Shown here: piece by piece, positions 12,716 through 25,800 of the stretch
Position numbering within the stretch: position 1 is the stretch's first letter
Layout: every line of letters begins with the position of its first letter
Translations under genes and position numbers: made by a program
Notes under the pieces: generated by a model
Database searches by the model: none
What the model was told of the DNA's origin: nothing
Seen by the model: the letters and a program-made list of their open reading frames with translations, nothing else
Source of the DNA: Chaetorhynchus papuensis
Taxonomy: Eukaryota > Chordata > Aves > Passeriformes > Rhipiduridae
Assembly (NCBI GenBank): GCA_013396525.1
Contig: VWYX01000721.1
Span: 124,001-188,000, forward strand
DNA length: 64,000 bases
Reading direction: 5' to 3'

Positions 12716-15700
12716 GCCTCACCTCCACGCACCCTTCTGCACCAAAACTCTCATTTGTCCACTAAAAGCAGAAAATACACTCTGCTGACTCAGAGAGTTG
12801 TATGGTGACATTGTTATTATTGTTTGATCAATTACCATTTGCCTGAAGTACTACAGTAGTATTTTTCTATTTAACTAACTACTGTGGGAAAACTACAAAC
12901 ATGAGAACAAAGCAAAAAAAAATTAAGCTAAAAATATTTAATATACAATGAAAACTGCAAGTCACACAAAGTTTTAATGTATTTTTTCAACGCTTTGACA
13001 TTATAGCATTGCTTATCAACAGAAATTAACAAAGCTTAACAGAAGATATACAGGTGTGGATCATTTCCCCCAGAAACCTGCACTCAAGGCTTAGCCTTTG
13101 GCTTTTCCTCTTTTGTTAGTGGTGTGAGAGCACAGTTACGATGCATGCTTTGCTCACCAGCCCGATACTGTCCTCTTAGAATGGATGGTACAAACGCTGG
13201 TCTGCCTGTCTGTGAGACTGCTGCCATGGAGCAGACCCTCAGCATTTCTGATTCTTTTGAGAACTGTCGGGAAAATAATTCCCCGTGGAGTTGGAGAGGC
13301 TGAGGTCTTGTGCATGGTTTTTTGCTTGTCTTCCTGCATCTGTGTGAATCTGTTTGCTGACAGTAGTCTCACTCTGAACTTTGTGACAGTGCATCTAAGC
13401 AGATGTAAAAGAGTTGAAATGTAGTTATTCCAGAGGGATGCTGTTTGTTTGGGGTTTTTTCTGCAGAGTCTCAGCAAGGCTTATTTGTAGTTTTGCCTGA
13501 GACGATAGCGTGAAAAAGCACAAATAACCAGACAGTTGCATGAATCTGTCTCAGTGATTCTTGCCATCGGCAAGTGATTAATTTTGACCTAGTTATGCAT
13601 CACCCTGCTGATTCCATTGGAAATGAATTGACGGGCCTTCAGTAGGGTCCAAATCAATAGGTCCATGATCAGCAGCTTAGCAGTTCTCTTTGAGGGCTTA
13701 TTGAGGAAGGGGGATTTTCTTCTGTGTTATTCTATCCCATGCTCTGCATGTCTTCCCAGGGATGGCGACCTGCTCATTTTGGAAGTACAGCTGGCAGGAG
13801 TATGAACCACATTCTCCTTTCCCTAAATAATAGTTATCCAGTCTTGAATTAATGCCACATGAAAGAGTATTTGGTTCTCTGCATCACAGACAAATGTGTG
13901 TCGCTTAGAGACAGGGATGGCACGTAGCAGGACTTGAAAGAATTGATTAAAATAAAGACAAATTCTTTTTTTCCGTCCAATTCCTCATTTTTTGACCATC
14001 TTACTTATGTGACTAATAAGTAAAAGATGTGACTTGTTTTAGACTGAGGATAGTTTAAGTTGACAGGATGACTTTTCAGATTTAAACAAAGAAAAAAGTA
14101 AATACTATGAAGAAAATGTCATAATCTCACAGAAACTCCAGAGTTATTGAGTTTGCCCACTGTATCATCTTTTGTATGTTCAAAACAGAAGATGGCCAGC
14201 CAACCAAAATGCTTGGAGTTGATATTTTTTTTTTCTAATTAGGAAGTCTAATTTTGCATTTCTTCTGCAGAATCAAAATCTGTAAGCAATAACTTTTGTT
14301 ACTATTTTTTACTGAAAACATTTTCACAGAAAGTTGCACCCTTTTTTTTTTCCTAATGCTTTTTTGAAAAATCTGGCTGTGGTTTAGTAATTGTTGTTTA
14401 TTTAAAATATATAAATTCTGTTTGGGGGAAAAACGTACGTAGATGCTTACTGTTAAGTAGTATTGTTCTGTGAAAGCTGTCCTAAAATCCAGCAAGAACC
14501 TTGCTAGAGCTAAAATGTATGTTGTAGGGGAGGTGGAAGAGAGCTTCTCCTTCTGGACACAGCACAGTTATGGCACAGGGAGAGAGGGAGCAAAGCTGCC
14601 AGCCTGGCTTGGAGATGGAGGAATAAGGGGCAGCTCTTCAGTCTAACTATTTCTAATTTCCTCTCTCTAATGTGAAAAGCAAAGATGCCTGCCTGTCTCC
14701 CTGTGCTCAGACAAATATTCAGGCAGTTTAAAGAACTGAGAAATAAAAGCTTACATGGTGGGCATTGTTTCTCTCCAGCACTTTTGATGGTATGTGATAA
14801 GAGATTTTCTGAAAGACTTCTTTTAAGCAAAAACTTAGAGGTTCCACTCTCCTCAAGCTAACCACATCCCCCTCCTCTTCAGCTCACTCCTCTCTTCTGA
14901 GTTTAATCTGCTCGGGGAGGCAAAGAGATGAGAAAAATCTGCAGTTCCTTGCTTGGTGCTTTACCCTCTGTGCATTCCTGTGCTTGGGAACAAACACAGG
15001 GCTTAACATCAAGGCTCCCTTTACTAATTTCACACATTGCATGTTTTGTAAAAAATGGTGGCAGTCAAGGGTCCTGTGTGCCCAAAGAGGAAATATGCTT
15101 CCTTTGGATCCTGCACATCACTTTGTGGTTGAGTGTTCACCTTCAGGTGTTTGCAGAGTCACTTGCTTTGGCTCGAGTATGAAAAAGTAGCCAAGCTCTT
15201 TGGGATGCTGCAGGGTTTTTAGAGTCACACATAGAATGTTCCAGTTCCAGTACACATCGCAGTGTTTGTAAGAATCGTCCTATTGAAGGAAAGAGGAAAA
15301 TGTTCTTAGATTGCAAGTGGACACTGGTGATTCTGAGAAAAAAAAAAAATTGAATATGAGTTCTCAATTGCCAAATGCAACTTGATTGTAAGCATTTGGC
15401 TACTTGATTCAGTGCCATTGAGCTCATGGGGAGAAATTAATCTTTAAAAAATTAATATTGAAATTGTACTTACATTGAATTAGAATATTATAATCTGTCA
15501 GAAACTTTCATTTTAATTCCTGGGAGTTTTGTTTTCAATTATGAATAACATAACAATAGAAGTACAGCTAGTTGAATTATTCACATTTAATTTAAAATTA
15601 AACTTAATTTAAAACAAAACAAAACCATCTAAAATTAAAATATAATAGAACCATCACAGTTAATTACTTTGTTCAGCATACTTCCCTATCCAGTCTTTCA

Positions 15701-15893
15701 GCAATTAAGAATTGCTATGGGAGTGAGTGAGAGCACTGCAGTGAAAATCAGTTTTATTTACATCATTCTGCAATAGTCTCCAAGTACAAGGCTGCCCTCG
15801 AGGCACAGGAGGCAAAGGTTTTCACAATGGTGACTGCTGTCTATCTGTGTGGTTTTGTGGTTTTTATCTGTTTGTTTTTCCTTTAACTCGTAG

Positions 15894-15926
15894 AACCACA
15901 TCACGGCCTTTGCAGAAGTCACATGA
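15894..15926 (+). CDS. PLPPR5: PLPPR5 terminal coding exon (last 10 residues and stop)
   Basis: After the acceptor TTTAACTCGTAG the sequence reads NHITAFAEVT and stops at TGA (15924-15926). This is the conserved PLPPR5 C-terminus. Joined in phase 0 to the exon ending at 7552 it gives SPLEK-NHITAFAEVT. As I recall, the longer human isoform has five more residues (VTSVQ) between K and N. Here the 15 bases before the acceptor contain an in-frame TAG and cannot encode them, and the donor at 7553 has no alternative GT 15 bases on. The gene model in this window therefore yields the shorter tail. The non-coding 3' part of this exon continues to one of the poly(A) candidates at 16493 or 18071. Confidence 0.9.
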   Translation, partial: NHITAFAEVT

Positions 15927-16492
15927 TGTTGACGCTGATGTATATTCACTCCATTGGACTTCATCTCTTTTCACAACCCACACATGATATTTGCAGTGTA
16001 TCAAAAATAAGAAATTTTTAGAAGTCCTATTTCTGACTTGATTTTTACATCACTAAAATGATACCAACATTTTGAAGAATTCTTAAATATTAGAACGTCA
16101 CTTTACTTTCTAGCAAAAATATTAACTGTTTACTTTTATGATGGAATGGGACGAACTGAGCACTAATTATCTGACATTACCCTCTATTTTGGCTTCTCAT
16201 TGTTTTTAATGGTTCATGTACCTATTCCAACAGTACTTTGTATTTTGATTTAACTTTGATTTTTAAAATCTACATTTTTAATTCAGCATGAACTTGTTTC
16301 CATTTGAGGCAATTTCAGTGTATAAAAACTAGACAAATACTATGTTCTGTATGAAAATGCTGTTTGCACATTGTATTACGCTGTATTCCATGTAAGATAT
16401 CATTCAAACAGTATGTTATATGTAAGACTGGTGCTTCTGCTTTTGAAGAGAAAAAAAATGCCAATTTTTACTGTAATAAGTATTGTATCATA

Positions 16493-16498
16493 ATTAAA
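16493..16498 (+). terminator. PLPPR5: Candidate PLPPR5 poly(A) signal ATTAAA
   Basis: ATTAAA is followed within about 40 bases by a T/GT-rich stretch (TTGTTGTTTTGTAG), the usual downstream element. It is the first good candidate after the stop codon. Confidence 0.45.
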
Positions 16499-18070
16499 AG
16501 TTTATTTATTTGGATATTTTCCTGACATATTTGTAGTTGAATTGTTGTTTTGTAGTTCTTGAATGTCTTGGATGATATATATGTATCTAGGTTAAAAGAA
16601 ATGAAAATAATATAGAAAGTTTGATCTTTGATATATTCTTTATTACTAATGATATCCCATAGAAGGTTAAGGGCTCCGTTCTTAGCTTAGCATATCTGAT
16701 GGGAAGCCGTGCTATTCATAAATCACTTAAACAAATTATCCAAGGAAGCCTGCATCTTCTCATGGTTGTTGTACTCCCTGAGGCTATCCTGGGAGAACGG
16801 GTGCTAAGATAAGAAGAGGGTCACTGGCTTAGTGAGAAAAGTTCGTCTGAGTTTCTACTCTCCATTTTCATGGAAAACTCATGGAAAAACCAAAATGGCT
16901 CAATTAATTTTTTTCAGCCTAAGTGACCAGGGCAGGCAGACTTTCTCTCCACAAAGCTTTTTATCTCTCTGTTTGTGTTTCAGGCTCATAATCTTAAAAA
17001 AAAAAAAATCCTCTGACAGTCTGCATGGTGTTGACAAATTGATTTTTCTTCAACAGCAGCCAATGTTACCATATCTCTGTTACTGCTGTGAATACTCAGA
17101 TTAAGCCTCCCCTTTGAAAGACAGTCTTGCTGACTATTCATAGTGAAGTCATCCTATAAAAATTGAGCATCAAATGGATCTGAATATTGTAAATGCTGAA
17201 GACATAACATCTGCCAGAAAGTTTTCCTCTGGCAAGAGCTGATAAAATGCTAGCACTATAGAAACACTGAGAATACTATTGGTCAGTGCAGGCTGTTGAG
17301 TATTTTAGGCCTTAAATTTGCCACAGTTCAGTGTATTTCCTGTGCATTAATCATTGTTAAAGTATGTTTGAAACACGAGGATGTAGAATCAGGTATATTT
17401 TTTCTATGATGAATTTTAATGCATTCTCGCATAGTCATCAGGTAATGCCTGCTTTTACTTTTTGTTTTAACCTCTGCTTTCATTAAAATACAGCTACCTA
17501 AAGAAGTGCTTGGCAAACAGGGCAAGGCCAAGGCATCTTTGAGTGCAATAGAGATATGCCACGAAGTCATTGTGCTAAGCTGAGAATTAAGAGATTGAAG
17601 AAATATGTCTGTGGGGAGAAAAGACCTAGAATAGAGTCCTTAGCTACAACTAGGTTACTTAGGTGATTGAAAATCCACCTTTATTAGACTATCAACTGTG
17701 TTTACAAAATTGTAGTAGATCCAAAGTTTGTATCACCGTGTTGGGCACACTTACCCTGCTCTTAGTCTAGCTAGTTAGGTTCCAAGGTACTAATGATTTT
17801 TCTGTGTGCAGATTTAAATGAAATCTTCACTCATTTTTGCATGGTAGCAAATCTGCATTTTTTATATCTGATTTATAAGATTACCAAGAGATTCTTTTAT
17901 GTTAAAAGAGATGACTCTTTTTCAGTGTACTGTATATCATCAGCTTGTAACTGGTCTCTTTCTCAGGATCTTTCCCAGTCGAATATTTGGGTTAAATTTA
18001 TCATACTATCTCTGTGAACCAGCAGTGAGAAAACAAAAAGAGAGACACTCTGCTGTATAATGTATTTTTA

Positions 18071-18076
18071 AATAAA
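18071..18076 (+). terminator. PLPPR5: Candidate distal PLPPR5 poly(A) signal AATAAA
   Basis: A canonical AATAAA followed by a GT-rich element (TGTAGTGTATGTTTTTT) about 20 bases on. It is a stronger signal pair than the one at 16493 but lies 2.1 kb past the stop. Confidence 0.4.
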
Positions 18077-18778
18077 ACAATTTTTCATTCATATGTAGTG
18101 TATGTTTTTTAGATGTCTGCTTTACATACATTTGATTGATAGTGTGCATGTAACAAAATTATGATTTTATGTGAATTGCATTTGGTGACATATTTTCCTG
18201 ATTAACCAGGAATCCCCGCAGTTAACTGCCTTCCCTTAGAGGTGGTTCTGGTGAAATTGTAAAGTATGTGAGGAAGAGCTGTATTGCAGAGTCCACAGCC
18301 TGTTGGGGAAGGACTCTCCCCAGAATGTGGACCAGCCAAGCTCCAAGACACTACTTTGATAGATTTTCAGATGGGGCAAGAATCTGCTCTCTCACATCTG
18401 TAACTCTCCACTGCCCTGATGTCTGGGCTTTACCTCTTCCAGTCTGGCCCTAGAAAAGCTTTCAGTAGGAACAGTTTGCCAAAACAAAAGTAAGTTGGCA
18501 CCTTTTTACTAAAATGGCTTTTTGGTGATTGCTTTTGAAAAAAATCCCAGTGATGAGCAAGCATCATTCCTCATTCAAGGAATATTCTGGTATAGAGTGG
18601 TTCCTACTGAAAACAGTGTGGTTGAACCATTTCAGTGGTTTTGAATGCAACTGATTTTATTATTCTTGTGGACCTTTTCTGTGTGTACTTCAGTGAAACA
18701 GCTCTGCTCTATTTATAAATGAGATGTTTGAGAAGCATCCCTAATGTTATATGCTGCTGTGTTCCTAAAAATGGAATT

Positions 18779-18910
18779 TGTAAGGCATATGGGGACACCA
18801 GCTGGGCTCCTATCCATACCATTTTAGATTCTCTTATATGGATTCTGCTGTTCATTTATGATCAGGAACTGCATAAGACATACGGTGATAGCATCCGGGC
18901 TCACATTTCT
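18779..18910 (+). repeat. Diverged direct duplication, two copies about 93 bp apart
   Basis: Two segments of about 37 bases starting near 18779 and 18872 match at roughly two thirds of positions by eye (shared AAG-CATA and GGGCTC blocks). In one frame both read K-x-YGD followed by an A-x-I. The spacing is 31 codons. It may be an old tandem duplication or chance. The surrounding 76-codon frame is not recognised. Confidence 0.3.
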
Positions 18911-20704
18911 TCAGCTTTTAAAAATGTTCATTTTAACAATATATATTAAAAGAGGGTAATGTTGGTATTTTTTAGCTGCAATTTCCTATGCTGTTTGCTG
19001 TTGCCTTCTAATTCTGTTGCTGCCCAAGATCACAGTAAGTGCAGCAGTCCATTTGCACATTATGTTAGCAGGGAGCTTTTTATACTCTTTTGAAGTCTAA
19101 TTTTGGTATTTCTGAGGCTTGCCATTAGAAAGCAGAGTGCATTACATTTTAGGAGCAGATAAACTGAGTCTGTTTTGATCAAATACATCCCTGGCCATCT
19201 GCATAGCCTCGGCCTTGGGGACACTCAGGAGCATTTGCAGGCGGAAGGGTGAGCAGACCTCCAGACCTCTCAGCCCTGCAGCACCTCCCTCCAGGCACAT
19301 CAAGAGCATTTTTACCCAGCTCTGCCTCTGACAGCTGCCTCAACCCCAGCATACTGGATTTTCCTGCTGTACACCAGCATGAACTCTTTCTTTCTCCCCT
19401 CAAGCACCTCTGAGAGACTGGACAGATCTTGAAGTGCACTACAAGCATGACTGCAGCTGGAGCCAGCCTGGTTCTCACTTGGACAAGGGGAAAGCTAAAG
19501 GAGCACCTAGTATGGCTCCAGCTTTTGGCCTTCTCCTCCACTTCCTAGGCCTTTTGGTTTTCAGGGATTTCCACAAAGGAAAGAAAAGCAAATCTTTACA
19601 GTCTCTCTGCCCACTTGAACTTCTGCTGCGTGCCTTGGGTTGTGAAAGCTTTACACTTGCTATTGGCCTCTAGGGACTTTCCACTATAACACAGTGTTGC
19701 CTTTTTGTCACCCTCTTTTGTGTGAAGATGGCTGAAAAACCTTCTTAGAGTTTCCAGGCTTGACCTGATGTTCAGGGAAGAAGACCCTGTGAACACCCCA
19801 GAATGACCCCTGCCAGGGTGGGAGTTGAAGCCCTCGTGTGACTGTGATTAAGCTTGGCTGTTTGCTCAGCACTTGCCGAGTTGCCAGACCAAGGTATGAC
19901 TCTAACAGGTTTGCTGTTCATGCTAAGCTGCCTGTATTTGCCCCATGAAGCCTCAGTCCCCTTCCAACAGAGGATTAGGTGCTTGGTTCCATGGTCAGTA
20001 CTGGAGCTTGTTCTTTCTCTGTAGAGAATCCTAGGGAGTGCAGCATATCCTGCATGAACCTTGCCCCCTGTGTCTGCTGATGCTCTCCCAGACAAGCTGG
20101 AGGTAAGTGAGGTGACATTCCAAGGTGCTTCCCCTTGCCTGTAACCATATCATGATCCAGGCATTTGGTGATTGCTGCAGCTGGAAGCGCTGTAACCAGC
20201 CTGTGCTCGGGCTCCAGCTGCATGTTTGCTGAGAGCTGATGTCCAGTTCTCTGCCTGTCGTGTCCTTGAACTCAATTTCTTCTATTCCAGTTGTCAGCTC
20301 TTGATAGTCTGTTCTGTGTGAGATGTGGTATTCTCGAGGCATAAGGGGAGCCTGGCTGTGTTCATCAGCAGACCATTTTAGATACCCTTACATGCCTTCT
20401 ACTCTGGTCTATGGTCACTAGCTATGTAAAACATTTGGAAGTAGGTTAATCTAATTTAATTAGGACAATTTAATTCTGAACAAAAGTTTACACCCAGAGG
20501 TTTTATATGATTCTAACTAATCCACAGCAAATCTCTAGCTAATTCAGATAAACTGTCCTGAATTGTCCCCTGTGTAGACAAGTCCCAAGCCATTTTTTTT
20601 TCCCCGGAGTAGGTCTGCTGTTTTAATATCTTCCCCTAGTGACTACAGCCAGAACAGTGTGCAGCAGTCAGCTTCCTGAAGGATTACTGAATCCATTCTC
20701 TAAA

Positions 20705-20726
20705 ACGGGGGCGTAGAAACCCCCGT
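20705..20726. repeat. Small GC hairpin (7-bp stem, 8-nt loop)
   Basis: ACGGGGG and CCCCCGT form a perfect 7-bp inverted repeat around an 8-base loop in AT-rich intergenic DNA. No associated gene or terminator function is evident. Confidence 0.6.
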
Positions 20727-21559
20727 AAAGATCCTGAGTCCCTAAAACCAAATTCTTGGCACCAGTGTTCTCATCTGACAGTGTTCACAGCAAAATAAAC
20801 AAAAGTAAGAAACCAAATCCTTTTCCTGACGAATTTCTCCCTACATACCAATGTTAAACCTAAATACATATGTTCTGCAGGTACAGGGAACTTGTAATCT
20901 TGGTGGCAATCTTTAATGTAATCTTTAATCTGAATGCAAGATCCTTGAGCTGTGAATTCCTGGGATTGCTCCGAAGTAGGCAAATAATTCTAAAAAAGAT
21001 GGAGTGAACATGTCTACAGCTGTAAAAGAAAAACTAGAGCTACAAAATGAGAAGGGGATGAATTTCAGAAGCAGGGGAAAAGCCTTCTTATACTCGTTAG
21101 CAGGTGTTCCAATTTGAGGTAGATTTGCTGTATTTTTCTAACATGAAATATTAATACTTTAGTGGATGGCATTTCTATGTTTTTTGAATACCGAAGTAGA
21201 AGAAAACTGCTGCTTTTAGTCTGCTGTTTGCGCTGAGAAATCATCTGCTGTTTCATACTCTTTGCTACAGTTGCTTAAGGAAAAGCAGCTACTGTTCCTT
21301 CCTTAGCAACCTCTATTTATAAAGTAGCAACTGACAAAGATATTCTATTCAAATATTCTAAAAATAAGTCTGATGTGATGAGAATAAAGTGCTTATTTAG
21401 CAAAACAAAAGGAAATGTCCTTTGGTTCTCTTTGAAGACAGGGGACTTGAAGCTAATCCTAGTAGGAAACACTAGGAAGAAGATAAGACCCTTGCCTTTT
21501 GGCAACAGTTTACAATGTTATCAAGTCAGGGTGATAGATCTTCTTTGAGAATAATACTC

Positions 21560-21584
21560 TTTTTTTTTTTTTTTTTTTTTTTTT
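21560..21584. repeat. Poly(T) tract, 25 bases
   Basis: An uninterrupted T run in intergenic DNA. It could be a reverse-strand retrocopy tail, but no body or target-site duplication is recognised. Confidence 0.9.
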
Positions 21585-24500
21585 GTCCCCTGAGAATTTA
21601 GAGAAAACATTGTAAGGATGTTGGCTTGGAGCATATAATCTTACAAAGGAAAACATAGAATGTCATTGGTTTTGTATTAGGTGTATTCTGTGGAGTCACT
21701 CTCAAAGGCAGTGAACACCAGCCCAGTAGAGGGGGAATAGAAAGACTAAACAAACTATTTCTTGTCAGTTGGAGGGTGACACATTTCCCACGCTGTGTTT
21801 TTTCAGGAAACCAAATGAGTAGGGAGTCTTGATATCAACTGATTATGTGGCAGAATTCTGTCATCCTGGGTCTCCTATGGGAATGCCTGCTTATAGTGTA
21901 TATGTTTCATTCAATTAACATTTTGCTTAGAAGAACAGATAATTGTGAGATGTTTGATCCTTAGTTCTTCATCAGATGAAGTGAAGTTGATTCTCCCATG
22001 GCATTGGAAACTATGCTGCTGCCTTTTATTTTCTGCCTGATGACCTGGCTTCTCTGCATATTGAAGGTAAAAGGATGTATACTGCATTTTAATAAAATTA
22101 CTAAAATGGACTTTTTCTTCAGGAATCTGGTGACCTGCATATAGAGATTAAGAAAAATCTCTCTCATGGATGTCATTTCTTTTGAAACTTGGGATTGTAA
22201 ATTCACTTCTACCTGTATACTGCTATAAACCTGAAACTAAAAGCTTCTTAGAGTTGAGGGGAAGAGTCACCTCTATGGGCTCAATGGAAGAGCTGCAAGT
22301 CTTGAGTGCTGTGGTGGAAGATACCACAGGAGTTTGGTCACCTAGGAGTTTCTTTATGACTTGCTTGATCACATGTGTTTTGATTTTGAAATGTCCCACT
22401 CACTGTGCTGTGGTTGTGGTTTCGTTTGGAAGGAAGATTGCCGAGAGGCATACATGTTAACACAAAAGAGAACAGAACTATGGCTTTCTTCTTCATCCTC
22501 ATTAGCTTTTAGCATACCTGCATTAGTGCCTTTTGCTGCATGGCTCTGTGCCCAGTCTTCACTTTCTGACTCTGCTTCTGGCATTTGTATTTCTCAGTAG
22601 ATGTCACATACTGCTGTGTCACCTTGTGTAATAACCAGCAAGTGAATTGGACTTAGGCCTTTGCCAACATAATATTGCTTTTTCTGATGCAGGTATGAAT
22701 ATAAAAATAGAAAAATGTGGTGTGGTACCAATTATTTTAATGGTAGTAGAGCAACAGCAGAAAATAAGATTGTTTCAGAAGAAAAATGAAGAGTGGTGAT
22801 GAAAATTTGATAATAAATGTGAATGAGATAATTTAAGCTAAAGAGAAATCTGAATACAACTGAGATTTCAAAGGATACAACTTGCAATGACTTTATGGAC
22901 AGTGAATCAGAATTTCCTACACAGCTGGTAAAGCAAATAGATCATACTAGATTAATTAATGACTCTGCAGATCCCACAGGGAGGTGTCTGACCATCATGT
23001 TTATAGGCACAAATATGCCCTGAATTTGTGACAGGTCAAAAACTAATGGGAAAGCCAGGATGTTCAGGACTGTGTGTATCATACCGTTTGCAATATAACA
23101 GGAAAGGAAGTTGGTCAGGAAAGGCCTAGATAGTGTTCTTGTTGATTCTGGTTTATTTAACACAAGGTAGGAGTTGGGGAGGGGGGATGCTGTTTTTTCA
23201 TCTTTTTATCATTTGCAAATTGGACAGCCACCTGGTGTCCTCCTGCTTTGAGAGGCAACCCATACCCCACCCTGATTTGGCTTTGAATTAGACCTCAGAT
23301 GTCGGCCACCTGCTGCAAATCCAGTTGTACCTCCTCTCCTGCACACCTCTCCTGCACATCTCTGCTCCTGCCACTCCTCCAGCCTGTGCCCATAGACCAT
23401 CAGCAAACAGCTTTTTCATTAGCTTTGAGGAGTACACAGGAGAGCTGCACCTTTCCCTGTCACTGCTGGTCTGTAGCTAGAGCTGAGGTACACAGCCACG
23501 CTCGTCCTACTGGGGTAAAAGATAGCAAATGTCTTCAGCAGGACAGCATGCTTGGGAAGCCATGCCATGGTTTTAGTTGCTGATGAGTATTTGCACATTT
23601 GTATTGTTAGATCAGTGTTGTTCTTCCTTACAGACTTGTTTGTTGCAAGAGGCTGCAAGCTCACCTCATTAGTGGTTAGCCCTGGAATATGGGAAGGCTC
23701 TTTCACCTGCCAGATGGAGACTAGAATTATGATGAGAATTTATCAGCTGTGGCTCCCAGAAACTTCCAGATGTCCTGGCATAGCCCTTTTCCAGGACAGT
23801 ATGTTATCAGAATAGGCTTTCAATTTGCTTTATTCCCTGAGCATGCGATAGATGTGATTTCTATTCATTCTCTGTAACAGATGATATCTTGTATTTCATA
23901 TGCCAGTTTCTTGTTCTTGATTAGTTTTTGAACTTATTCACTCTTCCATGTTGATCTTTTATTGCTCTTATTTCCAGATGGCAACATACATTAACCTGAC
24001 ATCAAAAATTTTCCATTTCCCTTCAATGCCATTTCTCTCTGCTGAGTTTTACGCCTCAGCAGTGTTTAAGCATTTCATCTTCCTCATTGTTTGATGTTGG
24101 TTTGCAATACATCATAGATAAATACATACCTTCTCCTTGCACTTTTCAACACCTGGGCTCCTGTCTCTCTGCATCAGTGGTGGAACAGTGAAATTCTGCC
24201 AGCTGCTGTTGTTGTTGGGTTTAAGTGCTGGTTTCAGGGCAGAGGTACGGGCAAGGAGAAATGTGACATTTTCCAACAGCAGGGAGAGACCTCCTGTCCT
24301 GGGCAGCAGTGTCCTCATGGCTCTTGTGGCACAGTCACTTATGAGACTTGGGAAGCTCTGGCAAAGGCAGGTGTGGTCCTGCTCTCATATTCAGTGTTAT
24401 TGTCACAATAACAGCTGTATTTTGCTGTTTTGCCCATACACCTCTATTTCTGTGTCAGTGGGGTCCAAGTGCAGTAAGAAATGCCAGAAATAGGGCCCCT

Positions 24501-25106
24501 GACACTCAGTTTCTGTCGTCTACCCCTATGTGCCAATCTGCAGCATGCTGCTGTGTCAGTGCACAGATCACCTCATCTGTTGTCACATGCATCCTTCAGA
24601 AACCACTGACCATGGCATTGCCAAGGAATCAACACAATGTTGACTCTCTCCCATGTCTGGCTCCCTCCCTTTATTCACTACTGTTACTCCTTTTGACTTT
24701 GTTTCTATTTTAACAAAGACCAATACTCAACAGAAGTAGCACTGTTTATGATGGTATTTGCTTACTACACATCTGGCTACAAGTGTGGTGTGATTTATAT
24801 CTATTAGACTGTAGATCCTTTGCAGTATGAATTGTCTTGTATTTGCAAGGCACCTTACAAAAAGGGACTTTCATCCCAAATGGACTTTTTAAATGTCATC
24901 CACATTTTCTGTAGACACTTGTATCTGTCTAGGAGACATTTGGATCCCATTGCTCAGCACAGTATTTGCAAACCTGGAATAGTGGCTGTAGAACTGGGGT
25001 GCTCCAGCCAGTCTAAAAACATGAAGGAGCAGCCAGGATAGATGAGCATCTTTTATTCTGCTGAAGGCTTGATTTCTGTGAAAGAGGGAAGGCATGAAAA
25101 TAAAAT

Positions 25107-25138
25107 TAACTAACTAACTAACTAACTAAATAAATAAA
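25107..25138 (+). repeat. Microsatellite (TAAC)5(TAAA)3
   Basis: Five TAAC units followed by three TAAA units, seen directly. It lies about 85 bp upstream of the LTR at 25223. Confidence 0.95.
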
Positions 25139-25222
25139 TTTAAAAGGAGCAAGAAATTTGTCTAAAGATTTAAAGAGGTATTTAGATATTAAGATTCTGA
25201 AGGAGAAAAGCTTATTAAATCC

Positions 25223-25800
25223 TGGTTCCAGCTGGGAGAGAGTTAATCTTCTTCCTAGTAACTGTGTTTTGGATTTAGTGTGAGAGCACTGCTGGTAACA
25301 CACTGATGGTTTAGATGTTGTTGAGAAGTTCTCTCTCTAAATGAAGGCTTTCCCAGTTTCCCATGCTCTGGCAGCAAACAGGTGCACAAGAAGCTGGGAG
25401 GGGGCACAGCTGGTAATGCTGACCCGAGCTGGCCAGAGGGACATTCCACACCACAGAACACCATGCTCAGTAAATAAACTGGGAGGAGTTGGCCAAGAGC
25501 TGCTGGGGATGGGCTGGGCATCAGTTGGAGAGTGGTGAGCAATTGTATTGTGCATCACGTGTGTTTCTTGGGGTTTAATCCTCTCTTTTTTCATCTCCAT
25601 TCTTCTTGTTGTTGTTATTATCTATGTTGGGGCTTTGGGGTTTTTTTTGTCCTTTTTTACTTTATTTTAATTATTAAGTTGTTCTTATTTCAGCCCACAG
25701 TTTTTACCTTTTTCTGATTCTCCTCCCCATCTCACCAGTGGGGATGCAGTGGGTGAGTGGGTCTGTGGTAGTCAGTTGATTGCTGGGTAAAACTGTGATA
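25223..25800 (+). mobile_element. Avian endogenous-retrovirus LTR, solo, degraded
   Basis: About 580 bp with the layout of a bird ERV LTR: a start reading TGGTTCCAGCTGGGAGAG; a GTTAATCTTCTTCCTAGTA block; TGTTTTGGATTTAG; a GTGCACAAGAAGCTGGGAGG block; a mutated TATA region TAAATAAACTGGGAGG at 25471; a T-rich U3/R end with ATTATTAAGTTGTTCTTA; then TTTTTACCTTTTTCTGATTC and an end resembling GCTGGGTAAAACTGTGATA. It shares several blocks in the same order with the LTR at 36348, so the two belong to related families. No internal gag, pol or env frame adjoins it. The termini have decayed and no clear target duplication was found. Family assignment is from recall of avian LTRs, not a search. Confidence 0.8.

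Larger units (their letters stand above)
7553..15893 (+). other. PLPPR5: PLPPR5 last intron, 8341 bp
   Basis: The intron runs from GTAATG to the acceptor CTCGTAG, which is preceded by a good pyrimidine tract. It contains a T22 tract at 11004 and a CpG-rich patch at 12549-12715, listed separately. The remainder is ordinary AT-rich non-coding sequence. I found no further PLPPR5 exon and no recognisable transposon in it. Confidence 0.88.
15927..18090 (+). other. PLPPR5: PLPPR5 3' untranslated region, extent uncertain
   Basis: AT-rich non-coding sequence directly after the PLPPR5 stop codon, with two plausible polyadenylation signals inside it. If the nearer is used the UTR is about 0.6 kb; if the farther, about 2.2 kb. 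Without transcript data the end cannot be fixed. An A12 run lies near 16997. Confidence 0.5.
18091..25222. other. Intergenic DNA, no gene recognised
   Basis: Between the PLPPR5 3' end and the first LTR. It contains a T25 tract (21560), a short GC hairpin (20705-20726), a diverged local duplication (18779-18910), a (TAAC)/(TAAA) microsatellite (25107), and moderately GC-rich patches near 19180-19330, 19780-20240 and 23220-23480. Several 60-120 codon open frames exist but none resembles a known protein or has splice or start context. Nothing else is supported. Confidence 0.75.
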